This document shows, piece after piece, positions 16,214 to 24,274 of a DNA stretch of 64,000 bases. The position numbers and the translations under genes were made by a program. Positions within the stretch are counted from its first letter, which is position 1. Each line of letters starts with the position of its first letter. The DNA comes from Terriglobia bacterium (lineage in GTDB: Bacteria; Acidobacteriota; Terriglobia; Bryobacterales; Bryobacteraceae): assembly GCA_020073365.1 (NCBI GenBank), contig JAIQFL010000001.1, positions 1 through 64,000 of the forward strand, given 5' to 3'. The notes beneath the pieces were generated by a model that worked only from the letters and a program-made list of their open reading frames with translations, did not search any database and was not told where the DNA came from.

Positions 16214-17935
16214 ATGAGAAAACTAATCTTCACCCTGGTTCTTATCTCGGCTTCGTCCGTTGTCGACGCGCAGAACCTGACGCCGGCCCAGAAGGATGCC
16301 GACTTCCGGTACCTGGCGAGTCTGTATTCGACCTATTACGCTCCCATCGCCTGGAAGAAACAACTCTTCAACTTCGATGCGCTAAACATCAAGACATGGC
16401 TGGCTCAGGTGGCCCAGACCAAGACGGACCTGGACTTCTACGAGCTGGAGGTGGCGTATGTCGCAAGCCTGAATGACACCCACGACCAGTTCTCGCTGTT
16501 TTCCGATTTCGTGGCGAGACTCGGGTTCACGACCGACGTGTACGACGGCGTGTTGCTCATCGATTCCCTGAACCGCACACAACTGCCGGCGGCCACCTAT
16601 CCGTTCACCACCGGGGACCAGCTTATTTCGGTGGACGGCGTGGATGTCCAAAAGCTGCTTCAGGATTACGCCAAGTACGCCCCCTGGGAGAATCCCATTT
16701 CGATCAAGCGCCTGGCGGCGGCGCGGATCACGATCCGCCCGCAATCTGTCATGCCGCATGCCACGGACGTGCTCATCAGCAAGACCGCCTCAGTGGTCAT
16801 CAAGCGGCAAAATGGGAACACCGAGACCTATACGATTCCATGGGTAACTTCGGGCACACCCATCGAAGTCGGCCCGGTGCCATCACCGAAGTCCGTAGCC
16901 GCGCGGGCCCAAGCGTCGCCTGCGACTGATTCGGATGAGCCCGACTATATGACCGAGTTGCGGAACGCCCAGTGGTCGGGCGTCCTGGACCCGGACAATG
17001 TGGGGCTCAACGGACTCGGAAGCCGAAGTCCGATTTTTGTGGGCGTCCTTACCCCAACGGCAACCAATTTCACGCGCCGCCTGGGTGGAGCCACCGCCGA
17101 TTTCTACTATTCGGGCACGTTCAAATACGATGAGCTCACCATCGGGTACATCCGGATTCCCAACTATGGACCACCCTCCACCTCGGTAGCCTTGACGCAG
17201 TTCGAGCAGGAGCTGGCGTTCATGAGCGCCAATACCGACGGCCTGATTGTCGACGAAATGCGGAACAACGGCGGGAACCTGTGCTTCGGCGAGAACATCG
17301 CAGCCAGGTTGATTCCCTACCAGTTCCGCGCGACCGGTTTTCAGTTGCGTCCCTTCTTCAGCAGAATCATCAGCTTCTACAACTCGATGATCAATGCGAT
17401 CAATGCCGGCGCTCCTCAACAGATCATCGATCAGTACCGCTCGCTGTTCCAGGCGATGCTGACGGCCAACCAGCAGGGCAAGACGCTAACCGATTCGCTA
17501 CCGCTCTGCACCTCCAGTTTGACGCGGGATCCCCTGCTGGACAGCAAAGGAAACCTGATCGCCTATCAGAAGCCGGTGATGATGCTGGTCGACGAATTCT
17601 CCCTTTCCACCGCGGATTCCGTGCCGTCCATGTTCCAGGACGCGGGACGCGGCCCACTGTTCGGAATGAGGACCAACGGCGCCGGCGGGAACAACACCAC
17701 CTTCGATGCCGGGTCATACGCGGAAGGTACTGCCGGGATGACGCTGGCATTGCAGACCCGCAAGAACCCCGTCGCCGTCACGGGCTATCCACGTACCATT
17801 TACATTGAAAACGTGGGAATCCAGCCGGACATTCCTTCGGACTACATGACGAAGGACAATCTGCTCCAGAACGGCGCGCCCTTTGTCAGCAGTTTCCTGC
17901 AGCACATGGCGGCCGAGATTCGCGCGAGGAAGTGA
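16214..17935 (+). CDS. Secreted S41-family peptidase-like protein, copy 2
   Basis: 573-residue paralogue of the preceding gene, 13 bp downstream, with TAGGAGG before ATG 16214. Signal peptide MRKLIFTLVLISASSVVDAQ. The same landmarks recur: SLNDTHDQF, TGDQLISVDGVD, LIVDEMRNNGGN, LVDEFSLSTADSVPS and FGMRTNGAGGN. The nucleophile-type Ser is kept (Ser before TAD), but its surroundings differ from copy 1 (STAD versus SGGD), so the two may cut different substrates or one may be inactive. Both stay near 574 residues, so the duplication looks maintained. Confidence 0.8.
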   Translation: MRKLIFTLVLISASSVVDAQNLTPAQKDADFRYLASLYSTYYAPIAWKKQLFNFDALNIKTWLAQVAQTKTDLDFYELEVAYVASLNDTHDQFSLFSDFVARLGFTTDVYDGVLLIDSLNRTQLPAATYPFTTGDQLISVDGVDVQKLLQDYAKYAPWENPISIKRLAAARITIRPQSVMPHATDVLISKTASVVIKRQNGNTETYTIPWVTSGTPIEVGPVPSPKSVAARAQASPATDSDEPDYMTELRNAQWSGVLDPDNVGLNGLGSRSPIFVGVLTPTATNFTRRLGGATADFYYSGTFKYDELTIGYIRIPNYGPPSTSVALTQFEQELAFMSANTDGLIVDEMRNNGGNLCFGENIAARLIPYQFRATGFQLRPFFSRIISFYNSMINAINAGAPQQIIDQYRSLFQAMLTANQQGKTLTDSLPLCTSSLTRDPLLDSKGNLIAYQKPVMMLVDEFSLSTADSVPSMFQDAGRGPLFGMRTNGAGGNNTTFDAGSYAEGTAGMTLALQTRKNPVAVTGYPRTIYIENVGIQPDIPSDYMTKDNLLQNGAPFVSSFLQHMAAEIRARK

Positions 17936-18457
17936 CGAAGTGACACGGGCATTCTTGCCTGTGTGCCTTGTTTGGGCAGTCTAGGGCTGCCCCAGGCTCG
18001 TCGAGAAAATCGCGCGTCCCACACAAACACAGGCAAGGATGCCCGTGTCACAGGGTTGCGGCGTGACACGCGCGAAGCTCGCAGCGGGGAAACCACGCAG
18101 CCAGCGGGGCGATGCACATCAACATCGGCGCCGCCATGGCAGGCATCGCCCGATCGGATTCGCGTCACCCATGTTGGAATTCGGAGAGTACCGGCCCGTT
18201 TTGCGATGAGCATCCTGGCATACGGAACGGCGCGCCCGTTGCCGGCGGTTTCCCTCGACATTGCGAATCCAGATCACGCGTCGCGTTGTCGGCCACAACC
18301 GGACAGGTTCGGCCGCTCCTTGGGTGCTGTGGGCTAATCCGGCAGTTCCGGGTATGAAAGTCGAATAGCGATTGTCACAGGAAGTCAAAGGGCGCACACT
18401 TAAATCAGGAGCCCAAAATGGAGGGCTTGGTCTATAGTTGGACGTTGGAGTAGCGCT
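17936..18457. other. Gene-poor interval
   Basis: About 520 bp without a convincing gene. The first 115 bp hold a long inverted repeat (listed separately). Frames in the rest have Arg/Pro/Ala-rich shadow composition and no family resemblance. A weak TATAGT (18432) precedes the next gene, but I see no matching -35 box. Confidence 0.6.
17941..18050. repeat. Inverted repeat with 25-bp arms
   Basis: The left arm (17941-17965) and the reverse complement of the right arm (18026-18050) agree at 23 of 25 positions; the shared core is GACACGGGCAT and TTGCCTGTGT. The arms flank ~60 bp that contain a further GGGCTGCCC palindrome. It follows the protease pair and could end their transcript by structure. 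The theme (cggGCAT-cTTGCCTG) looks like a dispersed element, but only one copy is present here. Confidence 0.7.
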
Positions 18458-18838
18458 ATGAAAATCTGGACAGTTTACGGGGCTCGCGCCCTGGTGTTGT
18501 TGTGGGCCGGATTCTGGATCTTCTTCTTCGTAGGATCGGCGGTCGTCGAGGGCGCATCCGGCCTTGTAATGGTGATCGGGGCAGCAGTGCTCCTGCTATT
18601 CGCGATCCTGGCGCTGGTCCCTTGGCGTTGGGAAGGGACCGGAGGCCTTCTGCTCGTGGTCACGGGTTTGTTAGCTGGAGTGACATATGCGATCGCCTCG
18701 GCTGCGATCGTCAGGAGCGACGGGTCGCCACTCCCTCTTGCTGTCCGCGCGATCACGACTGTCGTTTTCACTGTACCGCCGCTGGTGGCCGGGATTCTCT
18801 TCCTGGTACATCATCGGTCTTTGACCGCCCGGGCCTGA
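18458..18838 (+). CDS. Small integral membrane protein, four predicted helices
   Basis: 126-residue protein with four hydrophobic segments (roughly 10-30, 35-53, 60-82 and 95-118), separated by short loops, and a His/Arg-containing C-terminus. No charged active-site motif or known family signature stands out. It starts at ATG 18458 and ends 3 bp before the convergent Sua5 gene. The long membrane-compatible frame and the weak opposite strand make a real gene likely; function unknown. Confidence 0.75.
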   Translation: MKIWTVYGARALVLLWAGFWIFFFVGSAVVEGASGLVMVIGAAVLLLFAILALVPWRWEGTGGLLLVVTGLLAGVTYAIASAAIVRSDGSPLPLAVRAITTVVFTVPPLVAGILFLVHHRSLTARA

Positions 18839-18841
18839 GGT

Positions 18842-19738
18842 CTATCCCGCTGCGCGGCGTAACCGGTCCAGCACCCCGGCCCATTCGGCCGTTTCGGGCG
18901 GTTGCTCCACGGCAATCCAATCCAGCCGCTCGACATCCAGCCGGTGCAGTGTTTCATATAGAACTGCGGCGTACTCCAGCGGGTCTGCCGGCATTTCCTC
19001 CCCGATCCGCAGCCACGCGCCGTGGCCTTCGGGCGGACCCTGTCCGGGTCGCAGCAAGTAGAGCGGTGTGGCCGGCCGGTAATGACGCGCATGCATCCCG
19101 GGCGACGCGTGCGGCCCCGCCTCAGGCGCCGTCGCCACTTCCACCGCGCCGATGAGCGCCTCGATCTCCGGCAGCGGAATCACACCCGGACGCAGCAGCA
19201 ACGGGCGATCTACCAGCGACAGCACGGTCGATTCGATGCCCACGCGCGCCGGTCCTCCGTCGAGCACATAGTCGGCGAGCCCCTCCGGCACGTGCGCCGC
19301 GCAGGTGGGAGAGAGTTCCGTAAACCGGTTGGCGCTGGGCGCCGCGATCGGCACGCCCGCCGTACGAATCAGCTCCAGCGCCAACGGGTGCGCCGGCATG
19401 CGCAACGCGACCGTTGGCAAACCGGCAGTCACCACATCGGGAATCTCCGCGCGCTTGAGAACCACCAGGGTCAGCGGACCCGGCCAGTAACGCCGCGCCA
19501 GCACCTCGGCGGCATCCGGCCAGATCGACGCCAGCCCGCGGGCCATCTCGATGGAATCCACGTGTACGATCAGCGGGCTGGTCCGTGGCCGTCCTTTGGC
19601 TGCGAAAATCCGTTCCACCGCCGCCCGATCCAGCGCGTTCGCACCCAGCCCGTACACTGTCTCGGTGGGAAACGCCACCAGCCGGCCGGCGCGGATCAAG
19701 CGGGCGGCGTGGGCTATGTTCCCCTCCCCGCGGCTCAC
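18842..19738 (-). CDS. L-threonylcarbamoyladenylate synthase (Sua5/YrdC family)
   Basis: Makes threonylcarbamoyl-AMP from threonine, bicarbonate and ATP, the first step of t6A37 tRNA modification. The YrdC domain shows AFPTETVYGLGANAL, AAKGRPRTSPLIVHV (conserved Lys and Arg), RYWPGPLTLV and AAPSANRFTELSPT; a C-terminal Sua5-type extension includes SPGMHARHYRP. At 298 residues it is the long Sua5 form, slightly short. The frame is open far upstream over prfB, but homology begins around residue 108 of that frame, so GTG 19738 is chosen. It overlaps the prfB stop by 4 bp (GTGA), coupling two translation-related genes. Confidence 0.9.
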   Translation of the reverse strand: MSRGEGNIAHAARLIRAGRLVAFPTETVYGLGANALDRAAVERIFAAKGRPRTSPLIVHVDSIEMARGLASIWPDAAEVLARRYWPGPLTLVVLKRAEIPDVVTAGLPTVALRMPAHPLALELIRTAGVPIAAPSANRFTELSPTCAAHVPEGLADYVLDGGPARVGIESTVLSLVDRPLLLRPGVIPLPEIEALIGAVEVATAPEAGPHASPGMHARHYRPATPLYLLRPGQGPPEGHGAWLRIGEEMPADPLEYAAVLYETLHRLDVERLDWIAVEQPPETAEWAGVLDRLRRAAG

Positions 19739-20869
19739 TCCGGACTCTCGTCCTTGTCGTCGCCCGCTGTCTTTCCGGTCTTGCGCCAAACCAGCCAGGC
19801 GTGGATCAGGGGCTCCAGGTCGCCTTCCAGCACGCGGTCCACGTCGCCCAGCGACAGCTTGCTGCGCAGATCCTTCACCAGCCGGTACGGCGCCAACACG
19901 TAGTTGCGGATCTGGCTGCCGAAGTTGATTTCGAGCTTGGCATCCTCGGTCTTGCGCGTTTCCACGCGCTTCTTCTCCAGTTCGTGCTCGTAGAGCCGCG
20001 CGCGGAGCTGCTTCATGGCGGTGTCGCGGTTCTTGTGCTGCGACCGCTCGTTCTGGCACTGCACCACGATGTTGGTGGGGAAGTGCGTGATCCGCACCGC
20101 CGAGTCCGTCATGTTGACGTGCTGGCCGCCGGCGCCCGACGCGCGGAAAGTATCGATGCGCAGGTCTTCCAGCTTGATATCGATTTTGATCTCGTCATCC
20201 ACTTGCGGATAGACGAACACCGAGGCGAACGACGTATGCCGCCGCGCGTTGGCATCGAACGGCGAAATGCGCACCAGGCGATGCACTCCGATTTCAGATT
20301 GCAGCAGGCCGTACACGTTCTCACCGTTGACCTCGAAAGTCGCCGACTTGATGCCCGCGCCTTCGCCTTCCAGGCGGTCCGTCACCACGGTTTGGAATTT
20401 CTCGCGCTCGGCCCAACGCAAATACATGCGCAGCAGCATCTCGGCCCAGTCCTGGCTCTCGGTACCGCCCGCGCCGGGGTGTATGGTCACGATGGCGCTG
20501 CGCGCGGCGTTTTCCCCGGAAAGCAGCATGGCCGTCTCCAGCCGCTCGAGCAACTCGGCGTACGTCTTCATGTCGCGCTCGATGTCGCTCTGGACCGGTT
20601 CGCCCTCACGCGCCAGCTCGAACAGCGTATCGAGGTCGTCGGTCATCCCGCGGATGCGCTCATCGTTGCCGATGGACTCTTCCAGGCGCTTGCGGTCCTG
20701 CATCACCTTCTGGCTTTTTTCAGGCTGGTTCCAGAAGTCCGGCGCGGAGATCTGTTCTTCGGTTTTGCTTAGTTTCTGTTTCTGCGCAGGGGCGTCAAAG
20801 ATACCTCCGGACGGCCAGGGCCTGCTCGCGGAGGGGCTGATATGCGCGTTCTAACTCTTCTAAGGTCAT
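19735..20869 (-). CDS. prfB: Peptide chain release factor 2 (with programmed +1 frameshift)
   Basis: RF2 recognises UAA and UGA. Translation begins at ATG 20869 (MTLEELERAYQPLREQALAVRRYL, 24 codons), meets an in-frame TGA at 20795-20797 and must shift +1 to continue as DAPAQKQKLSKTEEQ to the stop at 19735, giving 377 residues. The shifted part contains the GGQ loop (RASGAGGQHVN), where peptidyl-tRNA hydrolysis is triggered, and an SPF-like anticodon tripeptide in RISPFDANARRH. Reading only the second frame from an internal Met would lose the N-terminus. Sua5/TsaC follows with a 4-bp overlap. Autoregulation by RF2 level is expected from the family. Confidence 0.95.
20794..20809 (-). promoter_or_regulatory. 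prfB +1 programmed frameshift site
   Basis: On the minus strand the order is CGG AGG TAT CTT TGA C. The Shine-Dalgarno-like CGGAGG lies 3 bases before the slippery CTT TGA, as in the classic RF2 site. Slow UGA decoding when RF2 is scarce lets the ribosome slip from CTT to TTT and read GAC next. Confidence 0.93.
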
Positions 20870-20912
20870 GGGGGTTCAGTTCAATTCTAACAAATAGCCG
20901 CGGGCGTACCAA

Positions 20913-21428
20913 TCAGGCCGGCAAGCGCTCCCCAGTGCGTGCCAGCTTCCGGCTCGCGGCCAGATCTCGCAGGCCTGAGGTGAACACTCCCACGGCGTAG
21001 AGCGTCAAAATCCACGAGATGGCGCCGTAGTCTGTCGCGCCGAATGCCGAATGAAGCTTCGCCCAGCGCGCCGCGTGGGGGTACAAGTTCGCCAAGAACA
21101 CACCGTAGACTATTCCCATGATGGCATGCATTACTCTTTCGCCGGCCGGGAGCCCTCGCGTGCGGTCCTCTTCCAGGAAATCGGCGAGTGTCGCCCACAC
21201 CTCAAAGAGCAGGATAGCGGCCAGCGGCCAGACCCACAGACCGTTCCACGTAGTCCAGGCCAGCGTCGCGAACACGATGGTGTAGGCGAAGTCCCGCACA
21301 GCATGCAGGCGCAATTCGCTCGCGGCGGTCGGCTTGCTCGGCAGGCGGAGCCGCCACTCGTGGTAGTAGAGGGTATCGAACGCGCCCAGCGCGCCCAGCA
21401 GCACCAGAAAGTACAGCGTAGTCTTCAT
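20913..21428 (-). CDS. Multi-pass membrane protein, unknown function
   Basis: 171-residue protein with hydrophobic segments near 4-18, 46-63, 66-82, 100-116 and 133-150, interspersed with Trp/Tyr-rich loops. The start ATG 21428 overlaps the DUF4166 stop by 4 bp (ATGA), so it is the last gene of a three-gene minus-strand operon with a DUF4166 protein and another small membrane protein. LFEVWATLADFLEEDRTR is a distinctive helix, but I cannot tie it to a characterised family. Confidence 0.75.
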   Translation of the reverse strand: MKTTLYFLVLLGALGAFDTLYYHEWRLRLPSKPTAASELRLHAVRDFAYTIVFATLAWTTWNGLWVWPLAAILLFEVWATLADFLEEDRTRGLPAGERVMHAIMGIVYGVFLANLYPHAARWAKLHSAFGATDYGAISWILTLYAVGVFTSGLRDLAASRKLARTGERLPA

Positions 21429-21907
21429 GACTTCAGGGTCATCACTCCGCGATACCAGCCGACATGCGCAATCTTGACCTCGACCTCCCACGATGTCTCC
21501 CCGCCGTGCGCCAATGCCTCAACTCGCAGGGGGACGGGTATCCCCCAGACTTCCGCCCGCCGCGAATCGAACCTCAAACCGTCTTCGCACGCGCGAATCC
21601 GGAAAGCGATGCGCAACGGTCCTGCCTTCTCCACGAGAAGGCCTCCCGCTGCCCATTGCGTGGAACTGCGCACGATGCCGCCGAACGAGCGCGTCCACGT
21701 TTCTTCGTCCTCGGTAGCGAGGACGTCCAGTCTCACCGGCACATGCTCGCCTTCCGGCGGGAATCCCACCAGCCATGCCAGGAAGGCGCTATGCCGGCGG
21801 ATCGACAGCGTGCCGGCAGCGCGACGTTGGCCCGGCGCGGAGTGAAACACGCGCAGAACGGCCGGCAGTTTTTCGAAGTCCTCTTCAAGCAGCGCGCGAT
21901 AAATCAT
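21425..21907 (-). CDS. DUF4166 domain protein
   Basis: 160-residue soluble protein matching the DUF4166 pattern: LEEDFEKLPAVLRVFH at the start, then GTLSIRRHSAFLAWLVGFP, VPVRLDVLATEDEETWTRSFGG, an SSTQW segment, and GIPVPLRVEALAHG toward the end. The biochemical role of this domain is not established. ATG 21907 has AAGGA upstream and is preferred over the upstream Met at 21943. Its start lies 23 bp inside the preceding gene, and its end is coupled to the next gene by a 4-bp overlap, so all three products are probably made together at the membrane. Confidence 0.8.
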   Translation of the reverse strand: MIYRALLEEDFEKLPAVLRVFHSAPGQRRAAGTLSIRRHSAFLAWLVGFPPEGEHVPVRLDVLATEDEETWTRSFGGIVRSSTQWAAGGLLVEKAGPLRIAFRIRACEDGLRFDSRRAEVWGIPVPLRVEALAHGGETSWEVEVKIAHVGWYRGVMTLKS

Positions 21908-22301
21908 GCGAGGTCCTTCGCAGCCACACGAAATAAGCCACAAAAAAAGGCAGCCACACGAAATCGTTGAACACGTTGGTCCACATGGTTCGGAGGGGAA
22001 GCCCGGTGGTAATCACCGTCCAGAACCAGCCGATCGGCCCCAGCACCTTGCCTAGGAAGCCGATGACCACGATTTGTGGATATCGGCGCGGCTCGAATGA
22101 CACTACCCAGTAGCCGTATCCGTACAAGCCGATACACATGCCCAGGCCGCTCATCACGAAAGGGTAGTTGATGCGCGGCAGGTGAAACAGGTCGAACCAG
22201 AGGTTCGGAAAGAGAACGACCGCCGATCCCCAGCAGATGTTATAGACCGCCGCCACGCGGAAGACTCGCACAAGCAGTGTTTCCAGCGACTGGTTGGTCA
22301 T
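21885..22301 (-). CDS. Small membrane protein, four predicted helices
   Basis: 138-residue membrane protein, first gene of the DUF4166 operon. It has hydrophobic stretches around 10-30, 45-65, 75-95 and 108-128, with many aromatic residues (WFDLFHLPRINYPF, YGYGYWVVSF). No signal sequence beyond the first helix and no enzyme motif. I do not recognise a characterised family. Confidence 0.75.
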   Translation of the reverse strand: MTNQSLETLLVRVFRVAAVYNICWGSAVVLFPNLWFDLFHLPRINYPFVMSGLGMCIGLYGYGYWVVSFEPRRYPQIVVIGFLGKVLGPIGWFWTVITTGLPLRTMWTNVFNDFVWLPFFVAYFVWLRRTSHDLSRAA

Positions 22302-22377
22302 GACCTGAAATCAATTGTCGCGCAATATCAGACGACGATCCGATGTGCGGGTTCTGTTTCTTCATGCCGTTACCTCG

Positions 22378-22983
22378 TCACGTCAACTCCAGCAGGTACC
22401 CCGTCTTTCCGACATTCCATGCCTGCGTCCTGCCCATCCGGACAGCAACGCCCTCGGCTTCATGGATGTGCCCGCAGAAAAAGTAGGTGGGCTGGTATTT
22501 CTGAATGAAATCGCGGACGGCCGTGGAGCCGGCGTGCAGCCCGTCGCGGACCCGGTCGAGCGCGGTGCCATAGGGCGGCGCGTGACAGACCAGCACCAGC
22601 GGATCCAGTTCGGCGAAGCGCTGCAAGCGGTCGGCCAGTTGCGGCTCGCTGTATTCGCCGGGGGTGTTGAAGGGGGTGGGGCTGGAATAACCCAGCCCGG
22701 CAACGTGCCACTCACCCACCTGGAAGTGGCGTTCGTGGAGATTGTGCAATCCGTAGCGCGCGCACATGCCCGCCACCTGGTCGGCCGATTCGTGGTTGCC
22801 GGGGAGCACGTAGACCTTGTCGCCGCGGGCCTGCAGAATCTCCCCGCACCGTTCGATGCCTTTCGACCACGTAACCTGGTCGCCGGCGGCAATATAGTAA
22901 TCAGCCTCCACGCCGAGCAGGTGTTCGAGCGTCTTCCAATTGTTATGGATATCCGAAAAGATCAATAGCCTCAATGTCTGCAT
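22378..22983 (-). CDS. Metallophosphoesterase (YfcE/MJ0936-like)
   Basis: 201-residue calcineurin-like phosphoesterase. The metal-binding series is complete: SDIHNN (Asp, His), AAGDQ (Asp), GNHES (Asn, His), CHAPPYG (His) and GHIHEAEG (two His). Compact enzymes of this size often hydrolyse phosphodiesters or small nucleotides with Mn or Ni; the substrate here is unknown. Homology begins MQTLRLLIFSDIH at ATG 22983, although the frame is open upstream to 23460. It is divergent from the PilT-like gene across a 127-bp repeat-containing gap. Confidence 0.88.
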   Translation of the reverse strand: MQTLRLLIFSDIHNNWKTLEHLLGVEADYYIAAGDQVTWSKGIERCGEILQARGDKVYVLPGNHESADQVAGMCARYGLHNLHERHFQVGEWHVAGLGYSSPTPFNTPGEYSEPQLADRLQRFAELDPLVLVCHAPPYGTALDRVRDGLHAGSTAVRDFIQKYQPTYFFCGHIHEAEGVAVRMGRTQAWNVGKTGYLLELT

Positions 22984-23024
22984 AGTAACGCATGACCGGT
23001 ATACTACGTAGGCAGGTAGTGAGG

Positions 23025-23070
23025 CCGGTCCTCGACCGGTGGGACAGACGATCGCCTTTTGTCGTCTGTC
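23025..23070. repeat. Paired hairpins between phosphoesterase and PilT-like genes
   Basis: CCGGTC/GACCGG (23025-23039, three-base loop) is followed by GACAGACGA/TCGTCTGTC (23043-23070, ten-base loop). Both stems are perfect. They occupy most of the divergent promoter region, so they may affect expression of either neighbour, but no hexamer pair can be assigned. Confidence 0.6.
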
Positions 23071-23110
23071 GGCAGCTTTAGCCGGTTCGGGCAGGTCAAC
23101 ACCTACAGGT

Positions 23111-24265
23111 ATGAGCGAGTACGATAGCGAACTTTCCAAAATCGTCGCGGAGCTGAACCGCGCGGCGCCCAGCCAGAAATCCGCCGGGGCGCGAATCCCG
23201 CAATCCACCGCGTCGCTGGACCAATTGCTGCAAGCGGCGGCGAACCGCAACGCCTCCGATGTGCTCCTGATCGTGGGCGCGCCGGCCATGCTGCGGATCA
23301 ACGGCGTGCTGGCCACCGGCGGCGCAGCCGCGCTCGATCCGGACGATGTGCGCAGCCTGGTCCTGCCCCTGCTCGAGCCGGCCCAACTGGAAGAATTGCA
23401 GAAGAAGAAGTCGGTGGACCTGAGCTTCATGCGCGAGAACCTCGGCCGCTTCCGCATCAACCTCCACCATCAGCGCGGCACGCTGGCGGCCAGCATCCGG
23501 CTGCTGCCCTCGCGCATTCCATCTCTCGAATCGCTGCACCTGCCCGCTTCGCTTGCCAAGCTGGCCGAACGGCGGCAGGGGCTGGTCCTGGTGACCGGGC
23601 CCACGGGATGCGGCAAGACATCCACCCTGGCGGCGCTCATCGATATCGTCAATACCCGGCGGGCGGCGCACGTGGTCACCATCGAAGATCCCATCGAATA
23701 TCAGCACTCCAACCGCAGCGCCATCATCGAGCAGATTGAGGTGGGACGCGATACGCCCGATTTCGCGGTCACGCTGCGCAGCATCATGCGCCAGACGCCG
23801 GACGTAATCCTGGTGGGCGAAATGCGTGACGCCGAGACCATGGCGACCGCCCTTACCGCCGCGGAGACCGGGCACCTGGTGCTCTCCACGCTCCACACCA
23901 ACGACGCCGTCCAGGCCGTGAGCCGCATCCTGGATTCTTTCCCCAGCGCCAATCAGCCGCAGATCCGCCAACAGATGTCGCTGGCGCTGGCGGCCGTTCT
24001 CGCGCAGCAACTGGTGCCGGGGCTCGATGGCGTATCGCGCTGGCCCGCCACCGAAATCATGATCGCCACCGATGCCGTACGCGCGCTGGTCCGCAAAGGC
24101 GAGGATCACCAGCTTCGTTCGCAGATTTCCGTCGGCCGTACGGAAGGGATGATGACGATGGAGCAGTCGCTGGCCGAACTGGTGCGGGTGGGCCGCATCA
24201 CACGCGATACGGCCCACGCCCACTGCTTCAGAAGCGACGATCTGCAGCGATACATGAGCGGCTGA
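23111..24265 (+). CDS. PilT/PilU-type type IV pilus retraction ATPase
   Basis: 384-residue hexameric secretion ATPase. Residues ~40-140 are the N-terminal PAS-like domain (ASDVLLIVGAPAMLRINGVL). The core has Walker A GPTGCGKT at 163-170, Asp box VVTIEDPIEYQHSN, Walker B region DVILVGEMRDAET and His box TAAETGHLVLSTLHTNDA. These are PilT-family features, which power pilus retraction and twitching. The AIRNLIRE motif of canonical PilT is not evident, so a PilU-like or divergent paralogue is possible. No other pilus gene lies nearby. ATG 23111 is chosen over an upstream in-frame start inside a hairpin repeat. Confidence 0.9.
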   Translation: MSEYDSELSKIVAELNRAAPSQKSAGARIPQSTASLDQLLQAAANRNASDVLLIVGAPAMLRINGVLATGGAAALDPDDVRSLVLPLLEPAQLEELQKKKSVDLSFMRENLGRFRINLHHQRGTLAASIRLLPSRIPSLESLHLPASLAKLAERRQGLVLVTGPTGCGKTSTLAALIDIVNTRRAAHVVTIEDPIEYQHSNRSAIIEQIEVGRDTPDFAVTLRSIMRQTPDVILVGEMRDAETMATALTAAETGHLVLSTLHTNDAVQAVSRILDSFPSANQPQIRQQMSLALAAVLAQQLVPGLDGVSRWPATEIMIATDAVRALVRKGEDHQLRSQISVGRTEGMMTMEQSLAELVRVGRITRDTAHAHCFRSDDLQRYMSG

Positions 24266-24274
24266 TGGTGGGCA

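Noticed and set aside
19735-20706. RF2 as a truncated or broken gene
   Set aside because: The N-terminus is present in another frame and joined by a standard programmed frameshift site.
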